A stretch of 64,000 nucleotides of DNA, taken from assembly GCA_032164295.1 (NCBI GenBank), contig JAJHTX010000007.1:1772501-1836500 (forward strand), read 5' to 3'. The stretch comes from Inonotus obliquus (Eukaryota > Basidiomycota > Agaricomycetes > Hymenochaetales > Hymenochaetaceae). The notes beneath the pieces were generated by a model. It did no database searches. It saw only the letters and a program-made list of their open reading frames with translations, and was not told the DNA's origin. This document shows, piece after piece, positions 63,099 through 64,000 of this stretch. Made by a program: the position numbers and the translations under genes. Each line of letters starts with the position of its first letter. Position 1 is the stretch's first letter.

Positions 63099-64000
63099 AC
63101 CAAATCTATGATCGCTAGCTCAAGCGCTCCTGTCTCTTCAAACGAGGATCAGTAACACCTGGAGTGCTGGGACGACGCGCAGTTTAAGTATACGGCGGTG
63201 TACAGTTCCTGGGAGAAAAAGACCCTCAGAAAGCCCTATTTATAGCACCAGCGAGCAATACCGCGTGCGTGTAACTATGGGTTACACTTTGTTCGGTCTT
63301 GAGATCATGATGTGTTGCCACTGATCATACCGGTCGACTAGAACCACCTTGGCAAGTTTACAGAGACGTAAAATGGCTATGATCATTGAATAGCGCAGCC
63401 ATATTTGTAGCGGTGAGGTCAGCTCATGCATAGGTCTTCCGGTTCGCTCAAGAATGGCGCCTAGAATGTCGGGACCAGCGTTTTTGCGATTTACAGATTA
63501 TGGAGAGCAAAACACGAGGTTCTTCCCACCGGGGAACAACTGGAAGCGATCTGATCCATTCCTGCGAAAAAATTTCTTCGCTGATTCGTGTGCATTTACT
63601 TGTAGTTATGGAATGGAGAAAGGAGGACCATCGTCATCAAAGTAGCGTGCAGAGTCTCAGAGCCACCTGGAGCTCTAGAAGGAGAAAAGTGCGCACGTGA
63701 CACGAACAAGGACAAGAGCTACTGCAAGTGCAACCGTCATGATAAGCCGGATGCTCAGAAGTCCATCACGACATCGCTTCTTATCACTCAACCACCATCT
63801 GAACCGCAGTAGATTCGCAATGACGTTCCTCCCGCCGTATAGATACATGCAGGGCGACGTGAGTTGTCGATTTCGTATCAGATCTACTGTGCCACTGAGG
63901 TTATAGCTCGTGATTACATACCGTGTCGAAACATACAATAGGACCTCGTCGCACTAATGAAAAGCGACGCGAAAGCGCATAAGGATTACGTCGTTGTCGA
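63099..64000. other. Right edge, unresolved
   Basis: Upstream of the DUF6533 gene. Two overlapping frames at 63454-63906 (+) and one at 63675-63938 (-) have no recognisable feature. The plus strand near 63700-63810 reads KDKSYCKCNRHDKPDAQ in one frame, which might be an exon of a gene running off the edge, but I cannot support it. Confidence 0.35.

Overview
This window is nuclear DNA from a filamentous basidiomycete, most likely an Agaricomycete. Four things point there. Genes are cut by many short GT-AG introns of about 50-80 nt. There is a farnesylated-pheromone precursor of the homobasidiomycete type, beginning MDAFT and ending in a CaaX box. A DUF6533 seven-helix protein is present, and its relatives are almost wholly from mushroom-forming fungi. 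The remaining gene content is a normal fungal core set. I joined exons by hand from splice sites, reading frame and family similarity; no transcript data were available.

Layout: an MCM1-type MADS-box factor (970-2150 +); a short-chain dehydrogenase (3825-5360 -); a 45-residue mating-pheromone precursor (6940-7077 +); an arrestin-like protein (8254-10146 -); a gene-poor stretch with decayed coding-like fragments (10.2-12.1 kb); a secreted polyamine-oxidase-like flavoenzyme (12199-14077 +); a gelsolin/severin-type actin-binding protein (14332-16281 +); a SYLF/Ysc84 protein (17325-18667 -); a nucleotide pyrophosphatase/phosphodiesterase (18915-21281 -); a small Kre9/Knh1-like secreted protein (21967-22552 +); an MFS transporter (23250-25937 -); AVL9 (26690-30207 +); a DHHC palmitoyltransferase (32217-33884 -); D-lactate dehydrogenase (34196-36577 +); eIF3e (36906-38552 -); a second Kre9/Knh1-like protein (39488-40010 +); a 5.3 kb gene-poor, repeat-bearing stretch; a 2055-residue RA-PH protein (45293-51912 +); a MARVEL-type membrane protein (53095-53986 +); DASH subunit ASK1 (54305-56188 +); a broken Argonaute tail (about 56510-56859 +); a hypothetical protein (57222-58018 +); a TA-flanked MITE (58428-58990); another hypothetical protein (59163-60287 +); and a DUF6533 protein (61338-63098 -). 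The last 0.9 kb is unresolved.

The genes do not form one pathway. Several touch the secretory route, cortex and cytoskeleton (AVL9, DHHC enzyme, SYLF protein, gelsolin, RA-PH protein, arrestin, MARVEL protein), but this is probably ordinary fungal gene order rather than a cluster. The most notable points are the very short pheromone gene with no pheromone receptor in the window, the Argonaute relic, the MITE with 27 bp terminal inverted repeats, a dispersed repeat present in inverted copies 10 kb apart, and two tandem-like secreted paralogues 17 kb apart with identical intron phases.
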